Assembly (NCBI RefSeq): GCF_000719335.1
Contig: NZ_JOGB01000075.1
Coordinates: 1 to 32,415, forward strand
Direction of reading: 5' to 3'
Length of the DNA stretch: 32,415 bases
Source: Streptomyces sp. NRRL S-87
GTDB lineage: Bacteria > Actinomycetota > Actinomycetes > Streptomycetales > Streptomycetaceae
The notes beneath the pieces were generated by a model, which worked only from the letters and a program-made list of their open reading frames with translations, did not search any database and had not been told where the DNA came from. Position 1 is the stretch's first letter; each line of letters starts with the position of its first letter. The translations under genes were made by a program, and so were the position numbers. Positions 14,211-22,790 of this stretch are shown here, piece after piece.

Positions 14211-16036
14211 CGCCCCGGGGCGGCGGCCGCGGGTTCCGCTCGCGGCTCCAGGCGGTCCCCGGCGTCCGCGCCGTCTCGACGTACCGGCGCGAATGGCTCC
14301 TCAAGGACCTCGTCGCCGGGGCCGTGCTGACCACCCTCCTGGTGCCGCAGGGCATGGCGTACGCCGAACTGGCCGGCCTGCCGTCCATCACCGGCCTGTA
14401 CACGACGATCCTCTGCCTGCTCGGCTACGCCGTGTGCGGCCCCTCCCGGATCCTGGTGCTGGGCCCCGACTCCTCGCTCGGGCCCATGATCGCCGCCACC
14501 GTGCTGCCCCTCGTGGCGTCCGGCGGAGACCCGGACCGGGCCGTCGCGCTGGCCTCGATGCTCGCGGTCATGGTCGCGGGCATCATGATCCTCGCCTCGG
14601 TGGCGAAGCTCGGCTTCATCGCCGACCTGGTGTCCAAACCGACGATGATCGGCTACATGAACGGCCTGGCCCTGACCATCCTGATCGGCCAGCTGCCCAA
14701 GCTCCTCGGCTTCAAGGTCGAGGCGGACAACCTCATCGGCGAATGCGTCGGCGTGGTGGAGAAGGTCGCCGACGGGGCGGTGGTGCCGGCCGCCGCGGCA
14801 GTCGGGCTCGGCGGGATCGTCCTGATCCTGCTCCTCCAGCGCTTCCTGCCGAAGGTGCCCGCGGTGCTCGTCATGGTGGTCCTGGCGATCGCCGCCGCCG
14901 GCGCCTTCGACCTGGGCGAGCACGGCGTCGGCCTGGTCGGGGTACTGCCCGCGGGCTTCCCGCCGTTCACGGTCCCCGACGTGCGGCTCGGCGACCTCGC
15001 GCCGCTGTTCGCCGGTGCGCTCGGCATCGCCCTGGTCTCCCTGGCCGACACGATCTCCAACGCCTCGGCCTTCGCCGCCCGTACCGGTCAGGAGGTCCGG
15101 GGCAACCAGGAGATGGCGGGCGTGGGCGTGGCCAACCTGGCGGCCGCCCTCTTCCAGGGCTTCCCCGTCAGCACGAGCGGGTCCCGGACCGCGGTGGCCG
15201 AGCGGGCCGGGGCCCGCAGCCAGCTCACCGGGGTCGTCGGCGCGGGGCTCATCGTCCTCATGCTCGTCCTGGCGCCGGGTCTGTTCCGCAACCTCCCGCA
15301 GCCCGCCCTCGCCGCCGTGGTCATCACCGCCTCGCTGTCCCTGGCCGACGTCCCCGGGGCGGCGCGGCTGTGGCACCAGCGCCGGACGGAGTTCCTGCTG
15401 TGCTGCGCGGCCTTCGCCGGGGTGGCCCTGCTCGGCGTGCTGCAGGGCATCGCCATCGCCGTCGCCCTGTCGGTGCTCAACGTCTTCCGGCGCGCCTGGT
15501 GGCCGTACAACACCGTGCTGGGGCGGGTGCCGGGCCTGGAGGGCTACCACGACATCCGGTCCTACCCGCGGGCCGGGCAGCTGCCGGGCCTGGTCGTCTA
15601 CCGTTTCGACGCCCCGCTCTTCTTCGCCAACGCCAAGACGTTCCGGGATCAGGTCCGGCGGCTGGCCGGCGCGGACCCGCGGCCCGCGTGGATCGTGATC
15701 GCCGCCGAGCCCATGACCGACGTGGACACCACCGCCGCCGACGTTCTGGCCGACCTCGACGAGGAACTCAACGCCGAGGGCGTCCACCTGGTCTTCGCCG
15801 AGCTCAAGGACCCGGTACGCCGGAAGATCGAACGCTACGAACTCACCCGCACCATCGACCCCGACCACTTCTTCCCCACCGTCGAGGCCGCGGTCACCGC
15901 GTTCCGCCTGCGCACCGGCGCCGACTGGACCCCCGGGCCCCGGCCCCCGGGCGCTGTGCAGCCCCCCGACGCGTCCCGGCCCCCGGACGCGTCCCCGCCC
16001 CACGGCACCTCCCCGCCCCCCACCGACGGGCGGTGA
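14207..16036 (+). CDS. SulP family (SLC26-type) anion transporter with STAS domain
   Basis: A 609-aa protein. The membrane domain (residues about 30-420, 10-14 helices) contains the SulP signature VPQGMAYAELAGLPSITGLY and the QGFPVSTSGSRTAVAERAGARS segment near the substrate site. A C-terminal STAS domain (about 460-565) follows, with the DVDTTAADVL loop. The last 40 residues are Pro-rich. SulP proteins carry sulfate, bicarbonate or dicarboxylates; no fused carbonic anhydrase or rhodanese is present to hint at which. Translation is coupled to the upstream helical-bundle gene (ATGA). The 219 nt after the stop show no gene I can support. Confidence 0.93.
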   Translation: MTPRGGGRGFRSRLQAVPGVRAVSTYRREWLLKDLVAGAVLTTLLVPQGMAYAELAGLPSITGLYTTILCLLGYAVCGPSRILVLGPDSSLGPMIAATVLPLVASGGDPDRAVALASMLAVMVAGIMILASVAKLGFIADLVSKPTMIGYMNGLALTILIGQLPKLLGFKVEADNLIGECVGVVEKVADGAVVPAAAAVGLGGIVLILLLQRFLPKVPAVLVMVVLAIAAAGAFDLGEHGVGLVGVLPAGFPPFTVPDVRLGDLAPLFAGALGIALVSLADTISNASAFAARTGQEVRGNQEMAGVGVANLAAALFQGFPVSTSGSRTAVAERAGARSQLTGVVGAGLIVLMLVLAPGLFRNLPQPALAAVVITASLSLADVPGAARLWHQRRTEFLLCCAAFAGVALLGVLQGIAIAVALSVLNVFRRAWWPYNTVLGRVPGLEGYHDIRSYPRAGQLPGLVVYRFDAPLFFANAKTFRDQVRRLAGADPRPAWIVIAAEPMTDVDTTAADVLADLDEELNAEGVHLVFAELKDPVRRKIERYELTRTIDPDHFFPTVEAAVTAFRLRTGADWTPGPRPPGAVQPPDASRPPDASPPHGTSPPPTDGR

Positions 16037-16255
16037 CCACGCGCGTCGAAGGTGAACTGCATGGGCCGAGCATCGCACGTGCCCACGAGGCGTGGCGGCC
16101 GGGCACTGCTCGAGGTGGCGGCGGCGGGAGTCGCGGGGGACGGGGCGACTCGAAGGCCGCGATCGCGCCCGCACTACCCCTGCCAGAGGGGACGTGCACC
16201 AGCTTCCCCGTGGGGCACCTTCTGGGGCCTCCGGCTGTCGATCAGGGGTGACGTG

Positions 16256-16957
16256 TCAGCCGCGGCCCACCGCGGCGACGAAGGCGTCCGCCTCCCCGGG
16301 GTGGGAAGCGAGGACGGCCACCCAGGAACCGTCCGCGAACTCGACGCGCATCCGCGACCGCTGCAGGACGCCCTTGGCGTCGCGGTACAGGCCCGTCACG
16401 GCGGACCGCGGCACCTCCCAGGCCGGCTCCCAGCGCGGCGTACTGCGCCACAGCGGCGTCAGGTCGCTCAGCGCGAAGCAGCGGCGGTCGGTGACCGCGA
16501 GCAGGCCCGACCGCGCGCCGCGGGCCCTGGACCGGGCGACGAGGAACTGCCCGGCGGTGCCGTGCCAGCCGCCACCGAGGGCCGCGCCGTGCATCATCCG
16601 CGTCCCCAGCTCGTCCAGTACGTCCGGGGCCCGGTCGAACGCGTTCGCCGCCGCGGCGGGCGCCGAACGCCGCGGGTCCAGGACGCGGCTGCGCAGCACG
16701 GCGGCCACGGGCCCCGGCAGGCTGCGTTCGATCTGCCGCCCGAGCGCCGACGGGGGCGGGGGACCCACCAGGGAATCGGGCGGCGTCGGGGCGCCCGGCG
16801 CCGGCTCGTACGAGGAGACGGCGACGAGGCGTTCGCCGGGGTGCAGGAACGACCGTGCCTGCTCGTGACGTTCCTGGTTCAACGGTCGGTGCTCCTGCTC
16901 GTCGTCGGTCTGCGGGCCGTCGAACGGCGATTTTACGCCCATGTGACGGGAAGTCAT
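16256..16957 (-). CDS. conserved hypothetical protein, PH-like C-terminus
   Basis: A 233-aa soluble protein of unknown function. An N-terminal region with SFLHPGERLVAVSSYEP and a Pro-rich linker leads to a C-terminal beta-rich part (residues about 150-230: LLAVTDRRCFALS, WEVPRSAVTGLY, MRVEFADGSWVAVLA, then a final helix). This is the strand order of bacterial PH-like or GRAM-like domains. ATG 16957 is the outermost start; ATG 16942 is equally possible and neither has a ribosome site. It is divergent from the caspase-type operon, sharing a 186-nt upstream region, so co-regulation is possible. Confidence 0.7.
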   Translation of the reverse strand: MTSRHMGVKSPFDGPQTDDEQEHRPLNQERHEQARSFLHPGERLVAVSSYEPAPGAPTPPDSLVGPPPPSALGRQIERSLPGPVAAVLRSRVLDPRRSAPAAAANAFDRAPDVLDELGTRMMHGAALGGGWHGTAGQFLVARSRARGARSGLLAVTDRRCFALSDLTPLWRSTPRWEPAWEVPRSAVTGLYRDAKGVLQRSRMRVEFADGSWVAVLASHPGEADAFVAAVGRG

Positions 16958-17143
16958 CGGGGGGTCCGGCGCGGGTGCCGCAGTGGGGGAAGGGGGCGAC
17001 CCGGGCTCCGCTCCGGCGGTTCAGGACGTTCCACGTGATCGGGCCGACGATCCCGTCTGGTTTGCCCTACTCGTCAGTGGGGTGAAGCATGGAAGAGGAA
17101 GGTCGCGGCTACGCGGTGCACACGTGCGTGCAGGGAGGTCGTC

Positions 17144-18547
17144 ATGGCCGGTCCCTTCGAACAGATCCCCATGGACGGTGGCGGCTCGGCCGACCTCTAC
17201 CTGCTGCGCTTCGACGACCAGGGACGCCTGCGCAGCCCGGAGGCGGCGGCGGAGGTCAGGGCCCGTGTGCAGGACCCCCAGGACGTGACCGACGTCTTCT
17301 GCTTCGCCCACGGCTGGAACAACGTCTTCGCCCAGGCCCTCGACCGCTACCGGGGCTTCGCCACCGGGTTCGTCACCCAGGGCGCCGCGTTCGGCATCCC
17401 GAAGCCGGCGCCGTACCGCCCGCTCCTGGTGGGTGCCATCTGGCCCTCCACCAGCTTCGTCATGCCCTGGGAGGCCGGACCGCAGATCGCCGCCGATCCG
17501 GACCCGTTCGGTCGGCAGGCGGCCGAGGTCGAGGAGCTCCTGGAGCTGGTCACCTCGTCGCTCGACCCGGCAGAGGACCAGGAGTTCACCGAGGCCGTCG
17601 ACGGCCGCCGCTCCGTGGACGCGGCCACGGCCGAGCGGCTCGCCGAGATCGCGATCGGGGCACTGCGCGCCGGCCCGGACCCCGACGACGGCTCACCGCC
17701 CCCGCAGGCCGGAGACCTCCTCGAAGCGTGGGCCGCCCTCGACGGTCTGGCCCACGGCGGCGGAGCGGGCGCCGGCGGAGCCCCCGGGTCCCCCGGGGAC
17801 GGCGCGGCCGGGGACCCCGGCGCGGCACCCGTCGGCTTCGGCACCATCGGCGACCACCCCCACGAGGCCCAACCGGGCGCGGCCGGCCTCGACTTCGACC
17901 CGCGTGACCTCCTGCGCATGGCCACGGTGTGGAAGATGAAGGCCCGGGCCGGCACGGTCGGTGCCCACGGCGTCGGCCCCCTCGTCGAGCACGTCCTCAC
18001 CCACAGCACCGCGCGACTGCACCTGATCGGGCACTCCTTCGGCGCCCGCGTGGTCCTGTCCGCCCTGACGACCGCCGCCGCGCCGCGGCCGGCGCACTGC
18101 GTGCTGCTGCTCCAGCCCGCGGTGAACCGGTGGTGCTTCGCACCCCGCGTCGCCGGGACCCAGCGGGCCGGCGGCTTCCACGGCGTGCTGGACAAGGTCA
18201 CCCGGCCGGTCCTGACCACCTTCTCCTCCCACGACGCCCCGCTGACCAGGTTCTTCCACCTCGCGATGCGCGGCAGCCACCTCGGGGAGCCCGACTTCGC
18301 CGGTGTCGGCGACACCGACCTGTACGGGGCCCTCGGCGGCTTCGGCCCGGCCGGCCTGACCGGTCTCTCGGTCGAGGAGAAGGCGGCGGTCCCCGGAGAG
18401 GACCGCTACCCGCTGGACGGCGGCGCCCGGGTCATCGCCGTCGACGGCGGGGTCGACATCAACGGCCTGCCCGCCATCTCCGGCCACGGCGACATCAGCA
18501 ACCCCGTGACCTGGTGGGCCCTGCACGACCTGACCCGCCCCGACTGA
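17144..18547 (+). CDS. alpha/beta hydrolase heading the caspase-like operon
   Basis: A 467-aa cytosolic hydrolase. The oxyanion-side motif FAHGWNN is at 54-60, the nucleophile elbow GHSFG with Ser298 at 296-300, a likely acid Asp364 (SSHDAP), and a likely catalytic His448 (SGHGDIS). Between the first motif and the nucleophile is a long insert (about 110-260). Its middle (about 203-248) is Gly/Ala/Pro-rich and looks disordered. ATG 17144 has GGGAGG 5 nt upstream. It is 17 nt ahead of three caspase-fold genes, so it may be the effector, a lipase or esterase held inactive until its linker is cut. The substrate is unknown. Confidence 0.82.
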   Translation: MAGPFEQIPMDGGGSADLYLLRFDDQGRLRSPEAAAEVRARVQDPQDVTDVFCFAHGWNNVFAQALDRYRGFATGFVTQGAAFGIPKPAPYRPLLVGAIWPSTSFVMPWEAGPQIAADPDPFGRQAAEVEELLELVTSSLDPAEDQEFTEAVDGRRSVDAATAERLAEIAIGALRAGPDPDDGSPPPQAGDLLEAWAALDGLAHGGGAGAGGAPGSPGDGAAGDPGAAPVGFGTIGDHPHEAQPGAAGLDFDPRDLLRMATVWKMKARAGTVGAHGVGPLVEHVLTHSTARLHLIGHSFGARVVLSALTTAAAPRPAHCVLLLQPAVNRWCFAPRVAGTQRAGGFHGVLDKVTRPVLTTFSSHDAPLTRFFHLAMRGSHLGEPDFAGVGDTDLYGALGGFGPAGLTGLSVEEKAAVPGEDRYPLDGGARVIAVDGGVDINGLPAISGHGDISNPVTWWALHDLTRPD

Positions 18548-18564
18548 CCGGCCCGGGAACGGCC

Positions 18565-20025
18565 ATGGCCATGATCCTCATCGAGAGGTGGCACCTCGCG
18601 GTGCTACGGGTCCGGCTCGACCTCTCCGGCCCGGAGCCCGCCGTCACGGCGGACCTCTTCGGCTACCCCGACGGCGTCCAGCAGACCTACGCCGCGCTCA
18701 CCCTGCCCGTAGCCGCCTACGGCCTCTCCGGAGGCATGGAGCCGCCCGGCGGTGCGCGCGTCCCCGATCAGCTGGCGACCACCGTCCGCCGGGTCATGCA
18801 CGAGGAGCTCGGCGGCGAGGCCGCGCTCTGGCTGCGGCTCGTCCCCCCGTACGGCTACCTCGGCGCCGTCCCCTGGGAGCGGGAGCTCGTCCCCGCGACG
18901 GAACGGCCCCTGCTGCGCGTCCCCGACCGCCTTCCGGAGGGCGCGGACCCCGGCGCGGCCTGGAGCGTGGCGATCGCCGTCAACGCCGCCCCGGGCAGTA
19001 CGTGGGCCGGCACCTACGTGCAGGACCTGATCCGCAGCCTGGAGCTCGCGGTCCCCGCCTCCGTGGACGTCCACGTGTTCGCGGACCGGGACACCCACGC
19101 CGAGCTCCGCGCCCGGCTGAGGGGAACCGCACACGAACGCGGGCTCCACGACCCGCTGGACGCGCTGTCCGTCTCCCAGGAGCGCACCCTGCGCCGCGTG
19201 CCCCAGTTCCGCCGGCCCGGACGCTCCGCGGCCCCGCCCCCCGGGAGCCCCCTGGTGTGGGCGGACTGGATCGCCGCGGGCCTGGGTCCCCGGGCCGTAC
19301 GCGCCCTGCACCTCGTCGCGGACGCCTCCTTCGACGGCAGCCGGCCGCTGCTGGCCGTGAGCGCGGACCCCGGCTCGCCCCACGGCCCGTACGGCTGCGC
19401 GTACGCGGGCGCCGACGACATCCGCCTGCTGGCGGACACCCTCGGCGCCTCGGTCCTGTCCTTCGGGTCGCCGCCCGGCAACCCGTACGACGCCGCCACC
19501 CGGATCCTCGCCGACGGGATCGGCCTGCAGCGGGCCGGCCCGACCTTCTGCAGCGACGTGGCGGCGGACCCGGACGGCGCCGCGCTGGCCGAGGCGCACG
19601 CCTTCGCCGCCGGCCCCCGCGGCACCCGGCAGATCCCCACCACACCCTCCCTCTTCGCCTACCTGCAGCCGGACCGGGTGGCGGGCTCCCTGCACGACGC
19701 CTGGCCCGACCCGGAGCAGCCCGGGCGGTCCTGGCTCGGCGGACGCGCCGCCGTAGCCGCCTCGGAGACCGGCCGCGACCTGCTGCCGGGCACGCTGGAA
19801 GCGGTGGCCGGGCAGGAGGTCGCCGCCCGGTACGAGTCCGCCGCCGAGGTGCCCGGCTGGGTGGCCGCGAGCGAGCGCTACCTGGAGGCGAAGGCGGCCG
19901 AGGTGCTGGAGACGGCCGCGGTACCCGGCGAGACCCCCGGGATGAAGCAGGCGTACGACCGCGGGACCGCGCAGGCCCTGGCGGAACTCCGCGAGTTCGT
20001 CGACCGCAGGACCGGGGAGGCGTGA
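18565..20025 (+). CDS. CHAT-like protein lacking catalytic residues
   Basis: A 486-aa protein aligning along its length with the next gene. The PWE motif VPWERELVP (102-110) matches LPWEELFDP there, and the Rossmann-like strands also match (AIAVNAAPG... against RIVAVLSAA...). At the His site the neighbour reads LHLLCHGG but this protein reads LHLVADAS, so the catalytic His is Asp253. At the Cys site LCACQSA becomes LSFGSPP, with Gly301 for Cys. It should therefore be a pseudoprotease, perhaps a scaffold, sensor or inhibitor of its partner. A C-terminal helical part (about 395-486) is extra. The start at ATG 18565 has only a weak ribosome site (second ATG at 18571). Confidence 0.75.
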   Translation: MAMILIERWHLAVLRVRLDLSGPEPAVTADLFGYPDGVQQTYAALTLPVAAYGLSGGMEPPGGARVPDQLATTVRRVMHEELGGEAALWLRLVPPYGYLGAVPWERELVPATERPLLRVPDRLPEGADPGAAWSVAIAVNAAPGSTWAGTYVQDLIRSLELAVPASVDVHVFADRDTHAELRARLRGTAHERGLHDPLDALSVSQERTLRRVPQFRRPGRSAAPPPGSPLVWADWIAAGLGPRAVRALHLVADASFDGSRPLLAVSADPGSPHGPYGCAYAGADDIRLLADTLGASVLSFGSPPGNPYDAATRILADGIGLQRAGPTFCSDVAADPDGAALAEAHAFAAGPRGTRQIPTTPSLFAYLQPDRVAGSLHDAWPDPEQPGRSWLGGRAAVAASETGRDLLPGTLEAVAGQEVAARYESAAEVPGWVAASERYLEAKAAEVLETAAVPGETPGMKQAYDRGTAQALAELREFVDRRTGEA

Positions 20026-20029
20026 GGCG

Positions 20030-21316
20030 ATGCGGACGGTCGTCAGCTTCGCGCCGTTCGGTCAGGGCACCGCCCTGACCCTGGTGGAGGCCCCGGTCTC
20101 GATCCCGGGCGTCGGCATCCCCGAGTTCACCGAACTCCCGGTACCCGTAGGTACGTTGAGTGAGCGCGGGCGAGTGCTGCGCGACCTGCTCGCGCTGCAC
20201 CCGTCCGTCGGCCAGGGCATGGCCAGCGCCGTCGCCCTGCCCGCGGGGGCCGCACCGAACCCGCTGTACTTCCACGTCGTCTCCGACCGGGCCGACGAAC
20301 TGCCGTGGGAGGAGCTCTTCGACCCCGAGAACGGCTTCCTCGCCCTGGACTCCCGCTGGCCCATCGGCCGGATCGCCAAGGTGGTCCGACCCGTGCCGGC
20401 GCGCTCCTTCGTCCCGCCGCTGCGGATCGTCGCCGTCCTGTCCGCCGCACGGGAGGACGGCACCAACCAGCTGAAGGGCCTGCTCCGGGCCGCGACCACG
20501 CCCGCCGCCGCCTCGATCGGAGTGCACGTCCACGTCATCAGCGCCCAGGAGGCGGTCCTGGACGCCGTACACACGGCCGGCCTTGCGGAGGTCTCCGCCG
20601 AGGTGCTGCCGGCCACGGCCCCGGAGCTGGAGGGCCGCATCACCGCGGCCCGGCCGCACCTGCTGCACCTGCTCTGCCACGGCGGGGCGGTCGCCGGCGT
20701 ACGCACCCTCGCCTTCGCCCACACCGGGGACTTCGAGGCCGAGGCGCCCACCGGCTCGGTCCTGCTCAAACTGCCCCAACTGGTCAACGTCCTCAAGCCC
20801 TCCGCCGCTTGGCTGGTCGTCCTGTGCGCCTGCCAGAGCGCCGAAGCCGCGGACGGCCCCGCGCTCGCCCACGACCTCGTCTCGAACGGGATCGCCGCGG
20901 TCGCCGGCATGCGCCGCATGGTGGACCTGCGCGACACCGACCGCTTCTGCGCGGCCCTGTACCCCGAGGTCCTCGCCGCCGTCGGGCGCGCGGTGGCCGA
21001 CGGGCCGCAGGAGGAACGGGAGATCGACTGGGCCGCGGCCTTCACCGCGCCGCGCGTCGTGCTCGCCGGCGCCGACCCCGAGCAGTTCGACGCCTGGACC
21101 GACCCCGTCCTCTACGTCCAGCGCAACCCCCTCACGGTGTTCCCCGGGTCGCCGAAGCTCTCGCCCGCCGACTTCGCGACCCTGCACGGCGTCCTCGACT
21201 TCTGGGAGGAGTTCGTGGCCCGCTTCGACCCGGCCACCGCCGACCCGGCACTGCTCGCGCACGCGAAGGCGCGGATCGCCGCCGTCCGCGCACAACTCGC
21301 CGAGGAGGAGACGTGA
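20030..21316 (+). CDS. CHAT domain caspase-like cysteine protease
   Basis: A 428-aa protein. The CHAT features are in order: LPWEELFDP (91-99), a core strand LRIVAVLSAA (131-140), catalytic His217 in HLLHLLCHGG-type context, catalytic Cys268 in VVLCACQSAEA, and the following LVSNGIAAVAGMRRMVDLRD. The C-terminal 90 residues are helical. CHAT proteins are caspase-clan (CD) peptidases that usually cut next to a basic residue and act in regulated proteolysis, as in gasdermin-activating and Craspase systems. There is no signal peptide, TPR or other sensor fused to it, so sensing must come from a partner. It starts 4 nt after the pseudo-CHAT gene. Confidence 0.88.
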   Translation: MRTVVSFAPFGQGTALTLVEAPVSIPGVGIPEFTELPVPVGTLSERGRVLRDLLALHPSVGQGMASAVALPAGAAPNPLYFHVVSDRADELPWEELFDPENGFLALDSRWPIGRIAKVVRPVPARSFVPPLRIVAVLSAAREDGTNQLKGLLRAATTPAAASIGVHVHVISAQEAVLDAVHTAGLAEVSAEVLPATAPELEGRITAARPHLLHLLCHGGAVAGVRTLAFAHTGDFEAEAPTGSVLLKLPQLVNVLKPSAAWLVVLCACQSAEAADGPALAHDLVSNGIAAVAGMRRMVDLRDTDRFCAALYPEVLAAVGRAVADGPQEEREIDWAAAFTAPRVVLAGADPEQFDAWTDPVLYVQRNPLTVFPGSPKLSPADFATLHGVLDFWEEFVARFDPATADPALLAHAKARIAAVRAQLAEEET

Positions 21317-22713
21317 CGCTGCCGCAGGAGCTGTTCCTGAACGCCTGGACCGGCACGCAGGCCGCGCACGGCGCACTGGCCGACACGGCGCTGGGCTGGG
21401 GCGCGCGCCCGCAGGGGATACCGCGCTCGCAGAAGGTCCTGCCCTTCGAACCACCCGTGCCCGTGACCCGGTGGTCCCACCCCGACATCGGGTACGGCGT
21501 CCTGATCCCCGACGACGACTCGCCGGGCCTCACCCCCGCGCAGAAGGCCGCGGGCGTGGACGCCCCCGAGCCCGTGCGCGCCCTGCTGGCCGCCCGCGAG
21601 GGCAGCGTGCTGCTGCGCTGGCGGGACCGGCCCGAGGGCGACCGGTTCCTGCGCCGCTACTTCCCGGACGGGTCCGAACAGGACCCGGCCGTCGGCATGT
21701 CGACCTTCGGTGTGGGCAAGGACCGGCTGCCCAAGTACGTCGCGATCGTCGGCGGACCCGAGACCATCCCGTGGTCGGTCCAGTACTCCCTGGGCACCCG
21801 GCACGCCGTCGGGCGCATCCCGCTCGCGGGCGACGGCCTCGCCCACTACGTCGACGCCCTGATCGGCGACTGGCCGGGGACCACGACCGCCTTCGACCGG
21901 GCGCTCGTATGGACGGTGGACCTCAGCCCGACGGACATGACCAACCTCATGCGCCAGGTGATCACCCAGCCGCTGGCCGACAAGCTGGTGCCGCCGCCGC
22001 TCGCCGACCTGCGGCAGCTGACCGGTGACGAGGCCACCACCGCCGCCCTCCTCACGGAGCTCGAAGCATCCCGGCCGGGCCTGGTGGTGACCTCCGGCCA
22101 CGGTCAGGTCTCGCCGCTCGACGACCCCGCCGCCCTGCGCGCCGTCCTCGGCCTGCCGGTCGACCAGCACCTGACCCCCGTGCCGCTGACTGACCTGGCC
22201 GCAGGCCTGCCCAGCGGCTGCGTGTGGTTCGCGCAGGCCTGCTGCTCGGCCGGCGGCGCCGGCCGGAGCCTGTACAAGACGCTGCTCGACCCGGACGGCT
22301 CCGCGTTCGGGACCGTGGCGGCGGTGGCCGGACTCGGCCCCGTGGTGGCCCCGGCGGCCCTGGCGGCGCTGGGCCGCGAACGCCCCGTACGCGCCGTGGT
22401 CGGGCACGTCGAGCCGACGTTCAGCTGGACCCTCACCGTGGCCGAGACCGGCCAACGGCTCGGCGAACGCATCGTCTCGGCCCTGACCCAGCAGCTGTAC
22501 TCGGGCGTCCCCCTGGCCCAGGCCTTCGCCGAGTACCGCGCCGACATCGGCCAGCTGCACACCGACTGGCACGCCCTGAGCGACCGCCTCGCCGGGGGCG
22601 ACCGCAGCGTCCGCGAGGAGATGACCCGCATCCGCCTGTCCGCCGTCGACCGCCAGAGCCTGGTCCTCCTCGGCGACCCGACGGTCACCCTCCCCGCCCT
22701 CCTCCCGGCCTAG
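21313..22713 (+). CDS. gingipain-like (C25/caspase-fold) cysteine protease
   Basis: A 466-aa protein. The likely dyad is His263 in VVTSGHGQ and Cys311 in FAQACCSAGG (Cys310 adjacent). These correspond to the GHG and Cys-Ser-x-Gly-type sites of clan CD peptidases. The C-terminal LVLLGDPTVTLP matches the GDP motif that closes C25 gingipain domains. C25 enzymes are normally secreted, but this has no signal or pro-domain and appears cytosolic. The N-terminal 130 residues are unassigned. GTG 21313 overlaps the CHAT stop (GTGA), giving strong coupling. It may activate or be activated by the CHAT protein, or be the executioner. Confidence 0.78.
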   Translation: MTLPQELFLNAWTGTQAAHGALADTALGWGARPQGIPRSQKVLPFEPPVPVTRWSHPDIGYGVLIPDDDSPGLTPAQKAAGVDAPEPVRALLAAREGSVLLRWRDRPEGDRFLRRYFPDGSEQDPAVGMSTFGVGKDRLPKYVAIVGGPETIPWSVQYSLGTRHAVGRIPLAGDGLAHYVDALIGDWPGTTTAFDRALVWTVDLSPTDMTNLMRQVITQPLADKLVPPPLADLRQLTGDEATTAALLTELEASRPGLVVTSGHGQVSPLDDPAALRAVLGLPVDQHLTPVPLTDLAAGLPSGCVWFAQACCSAGGAGRSLYKTLLDPDGSAFGTVAAVAGLGPVVAPAALAALGRERPVRAVVGHVEPTFSWTLTVAETGQRLGERIVSALTQQLYSGVPLAQAFAEYRADIGQLHTDWHALSDRLAGGDRSVREEMTRIRLSAVDRQSLVLLGDPTVTLPALLPA

Positions 22714-22745
22714 TTGTGTTGCCCCGTGAGACCGGGCGGGCCGAT

Positions 22746-22781
22746 CAGGCGGCAGATCTCCGGCAGGCGGCAGATCGCCGG
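22746..22781 (+). repeat. 18-bp tandem duplication
   Basis: CAGGCGGCAGATCTCCGG is followed directly by a copy with one change (C to G) at position 14, between two convergent genes. Confidence 0.85.
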
Positions 22782-22790
22782 GCCCTGCCG

